Below, in pieces: positions 35,288-46,712 of a DNA stretch of 64,000 nucleotides. The notes beneath the pieces are model-generated. The model saw nothing but the letters and a program-made list of their open reading frames with translations, did no database searches and was not told the DNA's origin. Every line of letters starts with the position of its first letter. The first letter of the stretch is position 1. A program made the translations under genes and the position numbers. Location: NCBI GenBank assembly GCA_963920765.1, contig OY987244.1, forward strand, positions 22,796,358 to 22,860,357, read 5' to 3'. This DNA is from Ulota crispa (Eukaryota; Streptophyta; Bryopsida; Orthotrichales; Orthotrichaceae).

Positions 35288-36378
35288 CCTACCCCGTGTG
35301 CGGGGAGATTTTGAGTTTTTTTTGGTTAAAAGCTTACATTTTTCATTTGCATCCAATTTTTTCAGTAGATACACCTGCTATCCACCATATACGTACATTA
35401 TAATTACAATTGAAAATTCTCCAAAAACTTAATCGGTTTTTAGCCAATTTATTTAAATTTCAATCGGTTTTTTTTCAGATTTCATTCGGCTGACTTTCTA
35501 TTGTTTTTCGGCTCTCCCCGTTCATTGCTCCTACCTAGAAGTTTGAAACTGGAGTGCACCGCAAGTCTGAGTGGCAAGTATTATCCGCCAAAATCACCCG
35601 CCAACAGGTCACAACACCCGCCAAGCCAACTGAAAGTACAGGATTTAAATTTTCTGTGTCGGGCGCTACCAAACTCCCTCGTCTGACAAACCGACGCTGA
35701 CCTCCCACGACGAGCTGCTCAAGTGCTCATGCTCCTCGCAGTTGCTCTGTTCTAATCAAACCCTACAGGCCATCGCCGAGCGATGCTGCGGGACCAATCT
35801 TGTGTGCGCGTTCTCACGGCCTCTATCACATTTCCTTATAGGATGTGGAATGTCGTGTGCGCAACGCCCCGTCTGCGCTGACGGAAGCTCAATGTGGCGG
35901 AGTAGGATGGATGCGAGAGGCTCCTCCTTTTTTTCCAATCAGTCGGAACGGATGGAGGAATGTTTAGAATGTTTTCATGGTCGCCATTTTGCTGTGTCCT
36001 TCGTTCCAGTTTATCACTTGTGAAATTTCATAGTTATAGCCGTTGTAGAATGCTCGGATTGCTGAGCTGTCTCGTCGTGAGGTGCTAGTATTTTTAGAGG
36101 ATCACGAATTACTGTTGTAGTTTCTGAGATCTTTATCAAGGCTGCATTGCATCTGCTTTCTGAGGCAGTTATACCTACATGTTGTTACATGCTGGTGTAA
36201 TCGAGCTACATTTGTTTTTTACCCGAATGAAGTCGTTTCGGAATTGTTAGCTTGAGCCTCTTGGCCAATTGAACAGAGTTTGTTCAATCAGATACGTATT
36301 CTCTTCCCTGTAGTGTGGCTTACTTAGATTAGTTTCAGAGTTTATCGCTTAAGCCTTCCTTCTTTATCATCAGGCGTG
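35288..36378 (+). promoter_or_regulatory. upstream region and probable leader of the SUMO-protease gene
   Basis: Composition rises in GC from about 35,500. E2F-like sites (listed separately) lie near 35,585-35,625. ATCAG directly before GCGTGATG (36,367-36,373) may be the acceptor of a leader intron, which would put the transcription start several hundred bases upstream. The ORFs in this stretch (61, 93 codons) have no recognisable domain. Confidence 0.45.
35585..35625 (-). promoter_or_regulatory. cluster of E2F-like sites
   Basis: CCGCCAAAA at 35,585 is the reverse complement of TTTTGGCGG, a full match to the plant E2F consensus TTTSSCGS. CCCGCCAAC (35,597) and CCCGCCAAG (35,617) are near matches. 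They lie about 0.75 kb before the ATG of the SUMO-protease gene. Confidence 0.45.
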
Positions 36379-39300
36379 ATGTCTCGTAGCAGGTCTGCTT
36401 TCAGTGTGAAAGACATTCCGGGTGATATTGGAGAGACATGCGAACTTGAAATTACCCCCAAGGGCAAGGAGCATGGACGCGAGAAGGTCGTAGATCATGG
36501 CATCGAGAGAAAGAAGATGAAGTCTACTAATGAAAGAAATGATAATTCAGAGGCAATTCATCGCAAGGACAGCGGATTTAGAGGCAAGGTATGTTCCCAA
36601 AAGCTTGAGGAAAGGAAGCCAGCAAATGGGAAACATCAACTTCAGTCAGTAAGTTTCTTGATTGCATTCGCATCATTCGAAATGTAATAAAATGCCTTGG
36701 CTTATTGTGCCAGGTAATGCTCATGGAATTCCTTTAAATTCAGTTCCTTAATGTTAATTCCTCGGGTGTTTTGCTTCAGGTCGTTTCAGATACACAACAA
36801 AATGGTTCGTACGTTTATCACGGAGGTAAGAGACAACTCCTTGTCATAGTGTCGCAAAGTATCTGGAATTTCAATTGTGATTCGTCGCTGCAATGTGATA
36901 GTGACGATACAAACGTAATGAATTTGGCCGACAGCAGTTGTAAACCTTTGAGACAATTGATTCTGGGACTGTCTATGTTTGCGCACACACTAAGCCTCGA
37001 GAGCAAGACTGCAACAATCTCGTACTCCAAATGCAAATATGTTGTCAGTTCATTGAACCGATTCTGGTGACAATTTACCTATTACAGGGGTGGCCGAGTT
37101 CGCTCAGAATACTTATAAGTGATTTTCTTGGACTATAGACCGTAATTGTGTACATTTGTAGGCTTGGACAGCCGAAATGGTTCGTACAAAGGCTATAGAC
37201 CGTGATTATGTACATCTGTAGGCTTGGGCAGACGAAATGGTTCGCACAAACAGCAGGACGGGTTTAAATCAAGGTCAAATATGCGAAACAGCTCCTGGGG
37301 GAGGGTGAGTACGTGCTCTACTATCTAGGAAATCCTTCTCTGTGGCTTGTGTAACAATTATTATGAGTCCTAAGTCAATTGACGTCCAAGTGTTGTATGT
37401 ATTACTCTTGACGTGAAAGCTAGGTCGTCGACCATGATTTTGGGATTGATTAATTCCCTTACACATCGAAATGGCAGTGTCATAAGGTTTTGTCAAATCA
37501 CAGTTAATATACGAATATGATTGAAACCTGAATTTGGGCAGTCGTATTAGACGTGTGATTACCTTTACGATTGTTCACTTGAATTAAGAAACAGTGGAGA
37601 GCACATGAATACAACAAGTATGCAATTGTGCCGCCGAGTGTGTGCGTAAGTAAGCTCGTGATCTTTTTGTTGTGGTGAGTTTAACAGTTACAGGGATTCA
37701 CGGGCAGCTGAAAGTGCCAAGTGGAAGCGGATGAATGAAATCATAATACTTATTATGATAGAATTTAGCATTGTAGTCATCTATCACATTGTAAGCTTCA
37801 CTAAAAAGACAGACTATACCTTAAAGCTTAACACCATCATGATTATAATGAGTGCTGAACCAAGGTTGAATCAGAATACCGGGTCTCCGAAGACCTTCAA
37901 GAAGGGCAACCCACAAAGTTTGCCGACTACTTCATCGGAAAGACTTTCAAATGGGAGTCCTGCATCATTGATGGGGCTAGTAGGAGCATCTTTCGGCAGT
38001 TTTGCCAAGCAGAGCCGAGCTGACGAACGTGGTGTTTGTACAAGATGTGAAATTTCCAAAGTCGGACTTAGTTCATCTATGTGTTTAATTTGTCGGTGAG
38101 TTCTTTCCAGTCCAGACGACGCGATTCTTGACGCTCTCTACATTTGCGCTGCACGTTTGCGAGGCCGCAGTTTTTGTGCATCGGGTGTCCTGAATGATAA
38201 ATATGAAGGCTTGAAGTTGCCACATATCTTATTTGTATTAAATCTGTTGCAAACATTCAGGTAGTGATATTAGTGATGTGTAGTTTTTATTAGTAAATCG
38301 ATGTAACTGTTTTTACTTCATTCCATGAATGCAGGACAAGGTTGGACACCTCGTTTACTCCGAACAATAACTTTCAGGTTGGTTGTCTGCTTCTGAAGAG
38401 GCCTCATAACCAACGAAGGAAATTTCTCATGTAGCATTTGCCCTTTCTACTGAAGAGGACTGCCCTGTAGTGTTGATTACGTATACTCATTTTCGCTTAT
38501 AACCAACCTTCACAATTTTTGGTTGTTCCTGTATGACCGATAGCGTCAGATTGCTAGTTGATATTCTGTGCTCTAACCTGGTCCTATTTCTCATAAACAA
38601 TGTTGTGAATAAGTGTTCAGATGTGCCTCTACAAAATTTTATCGTCTCTTTGCTCTGTTTAATTCATTTGCATTTCTTGCAGACTCCCGTTAGAAAATCG
38701 TCTCGGAGTGTTCCCGCGCTTCAGATTGGCAAACGGGAAAGAGATATTATAGGAAGAACACCTGTAAGATATCTTTGGCCAGGATGATGGAAGTTTAAGA
38801 GCTTTTGAGAATTGTCCTTGAATGTTCAGCTTCTTGTATAGGTCTCTTGTGTATTTTAGGTGCAGAACGCCATATTCCAGGCAGTTTCTTATCAATATCA
38901 TGTATCTCTGCGTGCATTGTCTGTTGCCGAGTTGATTACTTGATACTGACCCTTTAACTGACCCTCGGCTTATGCATTCGAGAGTTTAGCACGTGTGGAC
39001 TATCACGTCTGATTTGTTTGTCTCTATCAGGATACAGCTATGGAGATTGATTCTTCTGATGACGGTGAAGAAGCAAGAAATGACACCAGATCTGCAACGA
39101 AACCAAGCGAACAACAATTTCAATCAGGCTTGCAAAGCTCAGCAAATAGGTTAGTGTGATGATGAAACTTCAACCATTTTTCTTGTTGTATTCTGTTTGA
39201 ATATATGCTTTTCGCTCTTCTTTCATCAATTCATTTTAGATTGAACAATCACATCAGTTGGATTAATACGTAACTCATTCACCCTTTACTTCACATGAGC

Positions 39301-42300
39301 TCTTAGTGTAGTTAGTTTTTTCTCTTCAAGAAAAATGGAACGAAGTGAAGCAATTGCAGCGATGATAAGTCATTTATGCAGAAACATGCTTTCTATGCAT
39401 GTAGCTTTGTTTTGGTTCATTTGTCTAATTCGTGTCCGTCTTGCAGGATGGAGAGCTCGAAGATCGCTTACCCATCAAGGTCGACTAGTTCAAACCGATT
39501 ACCTGTAATTACATGCAATGGCAATATTTTGAGTGGATTCATTCAGTAAGAGCGCGTGGGATCTGCATGCTAAGTACATATGTTGATTGACAATGCATTG
39601 TTTGAAAAGCTTAATTTCTTATTATTTTACACGATGCAGGACGGATCCAGAGGCAGTAGAGATTTTGGATTCGGATATTCAACGACTGAATCCATTGGAG
39701 TTTCTGAACGACACAATCATTGACTTCTATATCAAGTACGGTCATGGCAGTTCGGACCTGAACGGGCCAGTCAGATTGAAATCATTACCCCTCGATTCTC
39801 GTTGCCAACGTATGATGTTTTACAATGAGTCTTCAGAAAAGGCTATGCCTGACCAAAGGCAGCTAACTTATTTTGGTAAATGTTGACTTGTAATTGCTGG
39901 TAGGATCTCAGACATCTCCCTCGTTCTTCTTGTTTTTTGCGCAGATATATTCAAACGGATATCCTGAGTCTTGAAGAAGGACGACGGTTCCACTTCTTCA
40001 ACAGTTTTTTTTATAAAAAATTAACCGGTGTAATTGGCAAGAAGGTATGGTTTTCTTTATATTAATACATTTGTGCTCGAGCTACACACTTTAGGTCTTT
40101 GTCCAATTATTTGTCAAGAGTTTGTAAGCTCTACTTCATTGACTTATAGTGTTCTTACAAGAGCAGTTCAATAATTTATTGTTGCAAGAGGTACGGAAAT
40201 TTCTGTTCTTTTTTGGGTTTCTATTTTGCTTCAGCTCTGACCTGCACAGCGGGTTGTGCCTCCTCAGAAGAAAGTTGTTGACTACTCGAAGTTACGGAAG
40301 TGGACAAGAGGCATAAATATCTTCGAGAAAGACTACCTCTTTATTCCAGTTCATGACAAGTGAGTTAAGGGCTTGATGATATTGATGCCGAGTCCAAAGG
40401 AACATCTTGAAAAGGTCGAAAAAGTTCTTGTGTAGTATAGGAGATTATCGTGTTATTTTTGACATAGGGTTTTCATTCGCTAGGCTTGCTGTTAACTGTG
40501 AGATGCTGTCTATGTAAAAAAATTTCCACACTTACTTTATAGTTCTTTACATGCAGATTGCATTGGAGTCTAGCAATCATTTGTTTTCCCAATCACGGGC
40601 CTGGCAGTGCTAGTGGATGTGAGCGCTGCATCTTGCATCTTGATTCTATGACTTGTGGACATGACAGTGGCACAGTATTTCAATTTCTTCGCAGGTTAGA
40701 TCACTGTGCATTTAGTTATTTTGAGCATTTATAGCGTCTAAAGTCATTGATGCAGAGTCTAACATGTAAGTATGGAGCATCTGTGGTAAGGCATACATGA
40801 GAAAGTAGAGCTACTTCTCCTTGCATAGGGTCAAGCTAGTCTGTAATTTCGTTCGAAGTGATTACTAGCATTGAAGATTATCAAGCACAGCGCATCATTT
40901 TCTCCTTTCTAGTGAAAATTTTGGTTGGAAGTTTCCTGATTGTAGAATTTCATATTCAATGATACTGTGATATTAGTACAGATGATGCGAGGTCAGCTCA
41001 AAGTTCTTCAGTAATTGTGATGATGCCTTCTTTCTTTGAAAACATAATGACATACTGCTGTTGCTGGCAGCTATCTCGCGGCAGAGAAAGCTGAAATGAA
41101 AGTCGACGACAATATTGAAACAATTACTTCTAATGTCATTCCCGCCAGGAAAGTTCCGGTATGTTCGAAATGATATGCTGATTAGGTGTTGTTTGGTCTG
41201 CTTTGTATCTGATCATGCGATTTGTTTTATTTTATCGGCAACTTTATGGACTAATAAAGTATTCTCTTACTGATGCTGTTGCTAAGATGTACTTGTTAGC
41301 TTTGTATTTACTTCCTAGGGCTGTAGATCTATCCTTTAATGGAGCGAAGATGCTGGTTGAAAGCTGTTTATCCTTCTATATTACATGCGTTGGTATTAGG
41401 TATCCTGATTCAGATGGGTTCATTGCAGGTTCCGCTGCAGGAAAATGACTCAGACTGTGGGCTTTTCCTTTTGCATTACATTCGAAAATTTGTAGAAAGT
41501 GCTCCTAAAACCATGAAGATGAGTGACCTGGACAATAGGTTCGAAGATATAAGATTGGTAAGTAACACTTTCAACTAATCCTCCAGTTTTTATGAAGCTC
41601 ATTCCTGGGTTTATGTACGTCGCAATAATGCTTCTATGCTTGTAATTTCTATTTTAAGTGTATCTGCTTCGGACGTTCTTCTTTACGTATTCAAGTAGAG
41701 TGTGATTCTATAGAAATCCAATACAGGTATGTATTTGTCCCATCCCCATGCGTCCACAAGAGGTTGAGAAAGCATTAGACATATATGCTTTCGGAGCTGC
41801 TCCTAAGTCCATAATCCAAACAGTGCTCTTGGATATGAGACTGCAACTTGAAGTGACGTTGACTGCCTAGTTTTTTTTTTGTTCTTTTGCCAGTTTGGTC
41901 GTCAGTGGTTTTATCCCATTGAAGCGTCAAGCTTAAGAACTTCCATTCAGGAGCAGCTGCAAAAACTTTTCTCCCAGAAAGATGAATCTTTTGATATGTC
42001 GAGCGATGCCGGTCTTGAGACTTTTGAATTTGGCATACCACGAAAGCTGGAGGCTGAACTCTGGTATGTTCTTCCAATGACAAGTTCAAATTTTGCAGTT
42101 TGCATTATGTACACAGAATTTGAGTCGATGTTAACACCCCATTATAGTGCCCGAGGCTCAACGGTTTTAGTGCGTGACTTTACATTGTTGCCGAATACTG
42201 CAGGCCATTAAGTATTGTTGAGATGCTTTACATTCTTTTGGTTAAATAACTGGTCACTCACCCACCCACTTAAAACCTGTGGGAAATTAGGTTGATATAC

Positions 42301-42640
42301 CTGTCATTCCTCCATTTTTTAAGATGCATGCAGTTCTTGAACTTTTTACCGTTTGCAACGTTTGAGAGGTTTATTTTAACCCTGAATACCTGGAACTGCA
42401 CCCTATTTGGTTCGGTTGTGCCTGAGTTATTGTGGGCTAAATTTTCTTCAAGATTGTGAAATTCTTTGAGAATGTGGAACAGCAAAAATATTGCGTTTGT
42501 AGCATATTGGATAATATAGTTGCTGCACAGTAGTTCCTTCCAGTATGTTTAATGAACAGATTTTGATGGCATCGTAGGCGTATCTTGATGGATGTTTATA
42601 GAACTGAGTTTGACGCTCTAATTTTTTTTATCTTCGCAGA
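36379..42640 (+). CDS. ULP2-type SUMO protease (peptidase C48)
   Basis: Frame-consistent exons: 36379-36648, 36790-36825, 37222-37304, 37694-38095, 38335-38377, 38683-38763, 39031-39149, 39447-39545, 39640-39735, 39945-40044, 40250-40359, 40557-40694, 41071-41158, 41429-41557, 41894-42063, with the last base of TGA at 42640; about 654 residues. The protease core starts near residue 380 (DTIIDFYIKY, then RRFHFFNSFFYKKL, then the KWTRG and DYLFIPVH segments). The catalytic set is visible: His482 in LHWSL, Asp509 in LHLDSM, Gln559 and Cys565 in PLQENDSDCGLFLLHY. WFYPIEASSLR follows, as in plant ULP2/SPF-like enzymes, which trim SUMO chains in the nucleus. The N-terminal third is basic and low-complexity, with C-X2-C-X11-C-X2-C at residues 245-263. 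Exons 1-4 are less certain than the core. If the last intron is not removed, the frame runs on to TAA ending at 42,211 (703 residues). Confidence 0.85.
37133..37252 (+). repeat. 60-bp tandem duplication across an exon start
   Basis: CTATAGACCGTRATTRTGTA.. is repeated exactly 60 bp apart (37,133 and 37,193). Each copy carries an intron end (TTTGTAG or TCTGTAG) and the start of exon 3. Use of the first acceptor would read into TAG at the second one. Confidence 0.88.
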
Positions 42641-42760
42641 AAATCGATTATCTACTAAGCCGGCAGTGATCGCTGGGGCATCTCAGATTTAACGACTAAA
42701 CCATTAGGCATCCATGTGTGTTTACTTAAATGTCACAATAAAGGAAGGCCTCGCGTCTGC
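42641..42760 (+). other. 3' untranslated region and poly(A) signal of the SUMO-protease gene
   Basis: The sequence follows a strong acceptor (TTTTTTTTATCTTCGCAG) and contains AATAAA at 42,737-42,742. Confidence 0.5.
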
Positions 42761-43920
42761 CACACGTGGGAATGCCACTGCATTCATTTTTAATTGGTTT
42801 CTTATTTGTAGATATGAATGTACTGTAGAAGAGTTTCAGGTCAAGGCTTGATTTCTATACGTGAGTGCGCTTCTGTTGACTTATGCTGCTTTTGTATGCT
42901 ATGTGTAGATTTCCACTGAATCAGGGCTTCATGTAGCATAGTAATGATTGTGGCCAAAAGTCCAGAGGAGTTTGGACCACTGTCTGATTGGCCGTCTTAA
43001 CAGAATTTTTACTTGTACTGTACAGTACTTGCAAGACAGACTGCCTCTCTTATGATCTGAATATGGTGAGCTGCCAATCCTCCTATGCAGTTATGCTGAA
43101 TCCTTTCTTACTGGTTAACGTCTTTGCATTGTCTTTTGCTTGAGGCATATGAATACTAAAGTACTCTTAAGAGGAACGCTCTTAAGAGGAACGATTGAAG
43201 CTCTGTTTTGTGACTCCTAAACTTATTTCCGTGGCCTTTGACCTTTCGATTTTCTACCATTGCATCAGGGTTAACATTTTGTAACAGTGCCATAGATTAT
43301 TCCTGTAGGGATGCACTAGATTATCTCTCTGAGAATGGAGCCTATAACCATATAGTTTAACTTCCAATTCTTTAACTTTCTGTGTTTTATATAGCTACTA
43401 CGAAATCTCTTCTTGTCGATGAAATTGCATCTTCTACTAGTCATGAAAACCTCATGTTTATTTGAAGATATATTTGAATTGACTGAATAATTGAAGAAAT
43501 AATGAAGAAAATTCACGTCAATCATGAAATATGCTAACATGCTTAGAAAAACTAGAAAATTTCACCATAGGTGTACATTATGGGTTGAGGGCTTGCACAG
43601 TGATGTAATTTGAGGTTTAGGCGAACATGGTTAGAAACTCCAAATTACAATTTGAACGAAAAGTGATACATGTTTTAAAGAATTTTTCAAAAATCCCAAA
43701 TAAGAGCAGAAACTAGACTTAAAAAGCTTTCCTTTGTTTGTTTTACTAAAATGCAACTTCCACTGTCAAAATTAATTTAAAAAACAAGCCGAATGTGCTA
43801 CCGTATACTGTACAGGCTTGTTTTTTATCTTCGTATAAAACTCCATGGTTAATCATATGTTACTGAAAATGTAAGCACTGAATCTTACACAAGATCATAT
43901 CATGCTCTTAAAGCTACTTG
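42761..43920. other. intergenic, no gene seen
   Basis: Moderately AT-rich; no recognisable gene. Confidence 0.5.
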
Positions 43921-44421
43921 AGAGCATCATCAGTCCAGCATTGGAAACGTCTCACCAAACAGATTACTATTTTTTGGACTGGTGTATAAGTAGAAAGTGT
44001 GATGACAATCGTTGGAAGCGTATACAAAAACTCTTTAAATAAGAAAATTAATATATGGAATTGGTAAGTGGACAATCAAAATAAAATCCATTGAAAAAAA
44101 GATAAAGGATAAAAGAGATGACAAATCAAGCTTTAGAGTAGAACATATGGTAATGGCACACCAAATTTTCAAAATTTGGTGTGTCATTATATTTTATTTT
44201 CACTTTTAGGCATGGCTTGCCGTGTTGTTTGCCCTTTAGCTTTTTTTCAAATGGCTTTATTTTGATTATCCAATTCCAACTCCATATTTTATTTTATTTA
44301 TTTAAAGAGTTTTTGTATACGCTTCCAATGATAGCAATCACATTTTTCTAATTATGTACCAATAAAAAAATATAGTAATATTTTTGGTGAGTCGTTCCCA
44401 ATGTTAGATTGATGATGCTCT
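43921..44421. mobile_element. large foldback element (501 bp)
   Basis: The two halves are imperfect reverse complements. Ends are AGAGCATCATCAGTCCAGCA and inverted AGAGCATCATCAATCTAACA. Inner arms share GGAAGCGTATACAAAAACTC, and the centre is CACACCAAATTTTCAAAATTTGGTGTG (given here in the two halves around TTTT/AAAA) near 44,170. No target duplication was seen. Confidence 0.82.
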
Positions 44422-44569
44422 AAGGCCCTAACTAAACTTGTTGATATAGTAAATATTTACTTTGGCCTTCAATTGCTGAGAGTTTTACTTCACATGTAAG
44501 ATAGGAACACCTCTCTTTGTGAGTGTCCCATCCCTCATATCTACTTGTGTTAGCAAGGTCAGTGATTGA

Positions 44570-44650
44570 CAATTCAATTTTTTTGGTTATGGGTTACGAA
44601 GTGATGATTTTGGGTGATAAAGTGATGATTTTGGGTGACTAGCAATACGA
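44570..44650 (+). repeat. short tandem repeat, unit about 20-23 bp
   Basis: AAGTGATGATTTTGGGTGA occurs twice in succession, with a partial third copy (ATACGATTTTGAGTG). Confidence 0.7.
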
Positions 44651-44869
44651 TTTTGAGTGCCCCATCTCATTACTTTAGAACTCTTCAAGTTAATATTATG
44701 AACGTATGAGCACAATAAAGACATCTCCTACACACAACTATACATTTTCAATAATTTTGGACTTTAAAAAATCTTTGTGAATAAATGGCTACAATTAAAA
44801 CTTTCAAATTGATGCCAATATTTTAATTTCCACTTCCTAACTTAACACTATTTCTTCAAAATTCATCAA

Positions 44870-44917
44870 TTGACTTTCCTACTCAAAATCCTTAGTTTCA
44901 CGCTTATGGGTGTTCCT
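44870..44917 (+). mobile_element. terminal fragment of family F
   Basis: CCTTAGTTTCACGCTTATGG followed by GTGTTCCTAG matches the right end of the 55,946 element. The rest of the element is missing. Confidence 0.5.
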
Positions 44918-44935
44918 AGTTTCACTTTGGTTATC

Positions 44936-45935
44936 TTAATCCCTAAACGCTGGAGGGCCTCTTCAAATTTAAAGCTTTACAACGATCCATTGTGAACCAT
45001 AAAGAGGAAAGGACCCCTGGTCCTTTTTGTGAAAGAAGGGGTTCTCACTCCATTTGGATTTTCCAAACCCTTGTATATTTCTTCAATTTTTCTAATTAAT
45101 TGTTCTTGACGGGTTTGGTGTCGCCCTCCTTGTTTGGTTTTCAATTACTTTTTCATCATAAAGGATAATGAGTAACATGGAGGAACATTTTGGAGTTAAT
45201 GTGTGAATGAAATTTGTGAAGTTGAGATTCATAGTATATCCATATAATTGCATTTATAAAATATTATCACCTACATATTAATATAAAACTTAGAATTCAA
45301 AAATCTTTTTTAACTTGCTTCCAAAAAACTAATTGATAATTTTGGAGTGAAGTTTGTTGAAATGGATTTAACATGAGATGACATAAATGTATTGGTCTAT
45401 TTGTAATTTACCTTTTTAAATCCAAAAGCTCATTTTTCACATTTTTAAACTAAGTGTCAATTTTGTAATTTCCACATGCTTCTATAGTTCCACTTAGTGT
45501 GCACATTTTGGTTGTGTTAGATCTAGATGCTACATAAAACAATTTAATAGGTCCTGTACTTTCAAATAGAATAATCATATGAAATTTTGTTGTTGCTAAT
45601 GGTGAAATCAAAGGGCAAGATTGAGGGCATCCATGTAAGAGAAATGATGGAACACAAAGGCTTTATTGCCACATTCAATTAAATCTAGACTCTTTCTGTT
45701 TGGACTTGTGTATAAAATTTTGGAAATCTCTTGATGTTGAGGGGCATAAACTTCTTGATGCTTTCCAAAAATTTCTTTATGTCTTCCATGGATTACCCAA
45801 TTCTCTCAATGTTTTCAACAAATCTTCATATGTTTTGCATGCAATACATGCAAAACATTAGGAGGTGTCCTAATGTTTTGCATATTGATTATTGTTTCTA
45901 GATTTGATATAATTCACAATTATTTAAATGTGACC
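44936..45935. other. TTAA-type end at 44,936 and repeat-rich spacer
   Basis: TTAATCCCTAAACGCTGG at 44,936 resembles a TTAA-element left end; no right end was found. At 45,830-45,890 two overlapping small hairpins share CAAAACATT (TGCATGCAATACATGCA and AATGTTTTGC partners). No gene. Confidence 0.4.
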
Positions 45936-46484
45936 TTAACCCCTAAACATCCAAGGGGGTAAGGACAAAGCATAAATGCGTTCTAAAATGATACTTTTGT
46001 AACTTCAATGACAATTGTTTCAAAAGAGAAAACAAGAATCATGATGTTTAGCATTTATCCATATGGTCCAACATTCAAAAAAAATTTGTATTCTAATTTA
46101 ATGAATTTAAAAGCATTTACCATTTAATATTGATCAAAATTTAAAAAATTATTCATAGAGTTTAAAATTTGATATGATTGGTTAAAAATAGACATTCTAC
46201 TTGAAAATTCAAAAATGCAATATTTTTGACTAAGAGAGCATCATTAGTTTCCCAAAATAGTAAATTTTGTAACACTAGCAAATATTGAAGTGTTTGTCTT
46301 TGAGAAATTCTCTTTGGTGGAGTTTAACTTGGATTGACATTATTCAAATTATGTTGAAGAGTAGACTTGCTTCCCTATATGAGGGTATTTTTCATTTTTT
46401 CAAAAAAACGTTATTTTTCACTTTGGGCAACCTGCAAAAAAGGGCAACAATCAAAAAATTGTCAATTGGGCGTTTAGGGGTTAA
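45936..46484. mobile_element. TTAA element h (549 bp), first of a tandem trio
   Basis: Left end TTAACCCCTAAACATCCAAG; right end inverted TTAACCCCTAAACGCCCAAT. Its right TTAA (46,481-46,484) is also the left TTAA of element i. Confidence 0.88.
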
Positions 46485-46712
46485 CCCCTGAAGGGCCCTT
46501 GGGCTTTGGAGCTACAGTACCAAATATGGTTGCAACCAATGTTTAGAAGTTTGAATCAGCTAGAAATTAAGTGTTACAACCATACATATTGAAAGTTTGT
46601 ATGATGGTGGGTGCATATATTTTTTTGAAAAATCCTCAAAGTAGCTCAAATACGTTTATACATACGGTCATACATACGGCCGCAAAGGGCGTTTGGGCCC
46701 TTTAGGGGTTAA
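46481..46712. mobile_element. TTAA element i (family C, 232 bp), second of the trio
   Basis: Left end TTAACCCCTGAAGGGCCCTT; right end inverted TTAACCCCTAAAGGGCCCAA. It shares single TTAA junctions with both neighbours. The reverse strand is collinear with 54,420-54,625 (GGCCGTATGT.., GTATGGTTGTAACACTTAAT). Confidence 0.9.

Noticed and set aside
37736-37850. Separate small membrane protein beginning at 37,731
   Set aside because: The frame is continuous with the upstream exon start at 37,694 and the downstream protease exons; the hydrophobic stretch is more likely part of that exon or an unrecognised intron.
42376-43272. Possible TTAA element (TTAACCCTGAATACC .. GCATCAGGGTTAA)
   Set aside because: Both ends lack one C of the consensus and diverge after eight bases, and the span would include the last acceptor and poly(A) signal of the protease gene.
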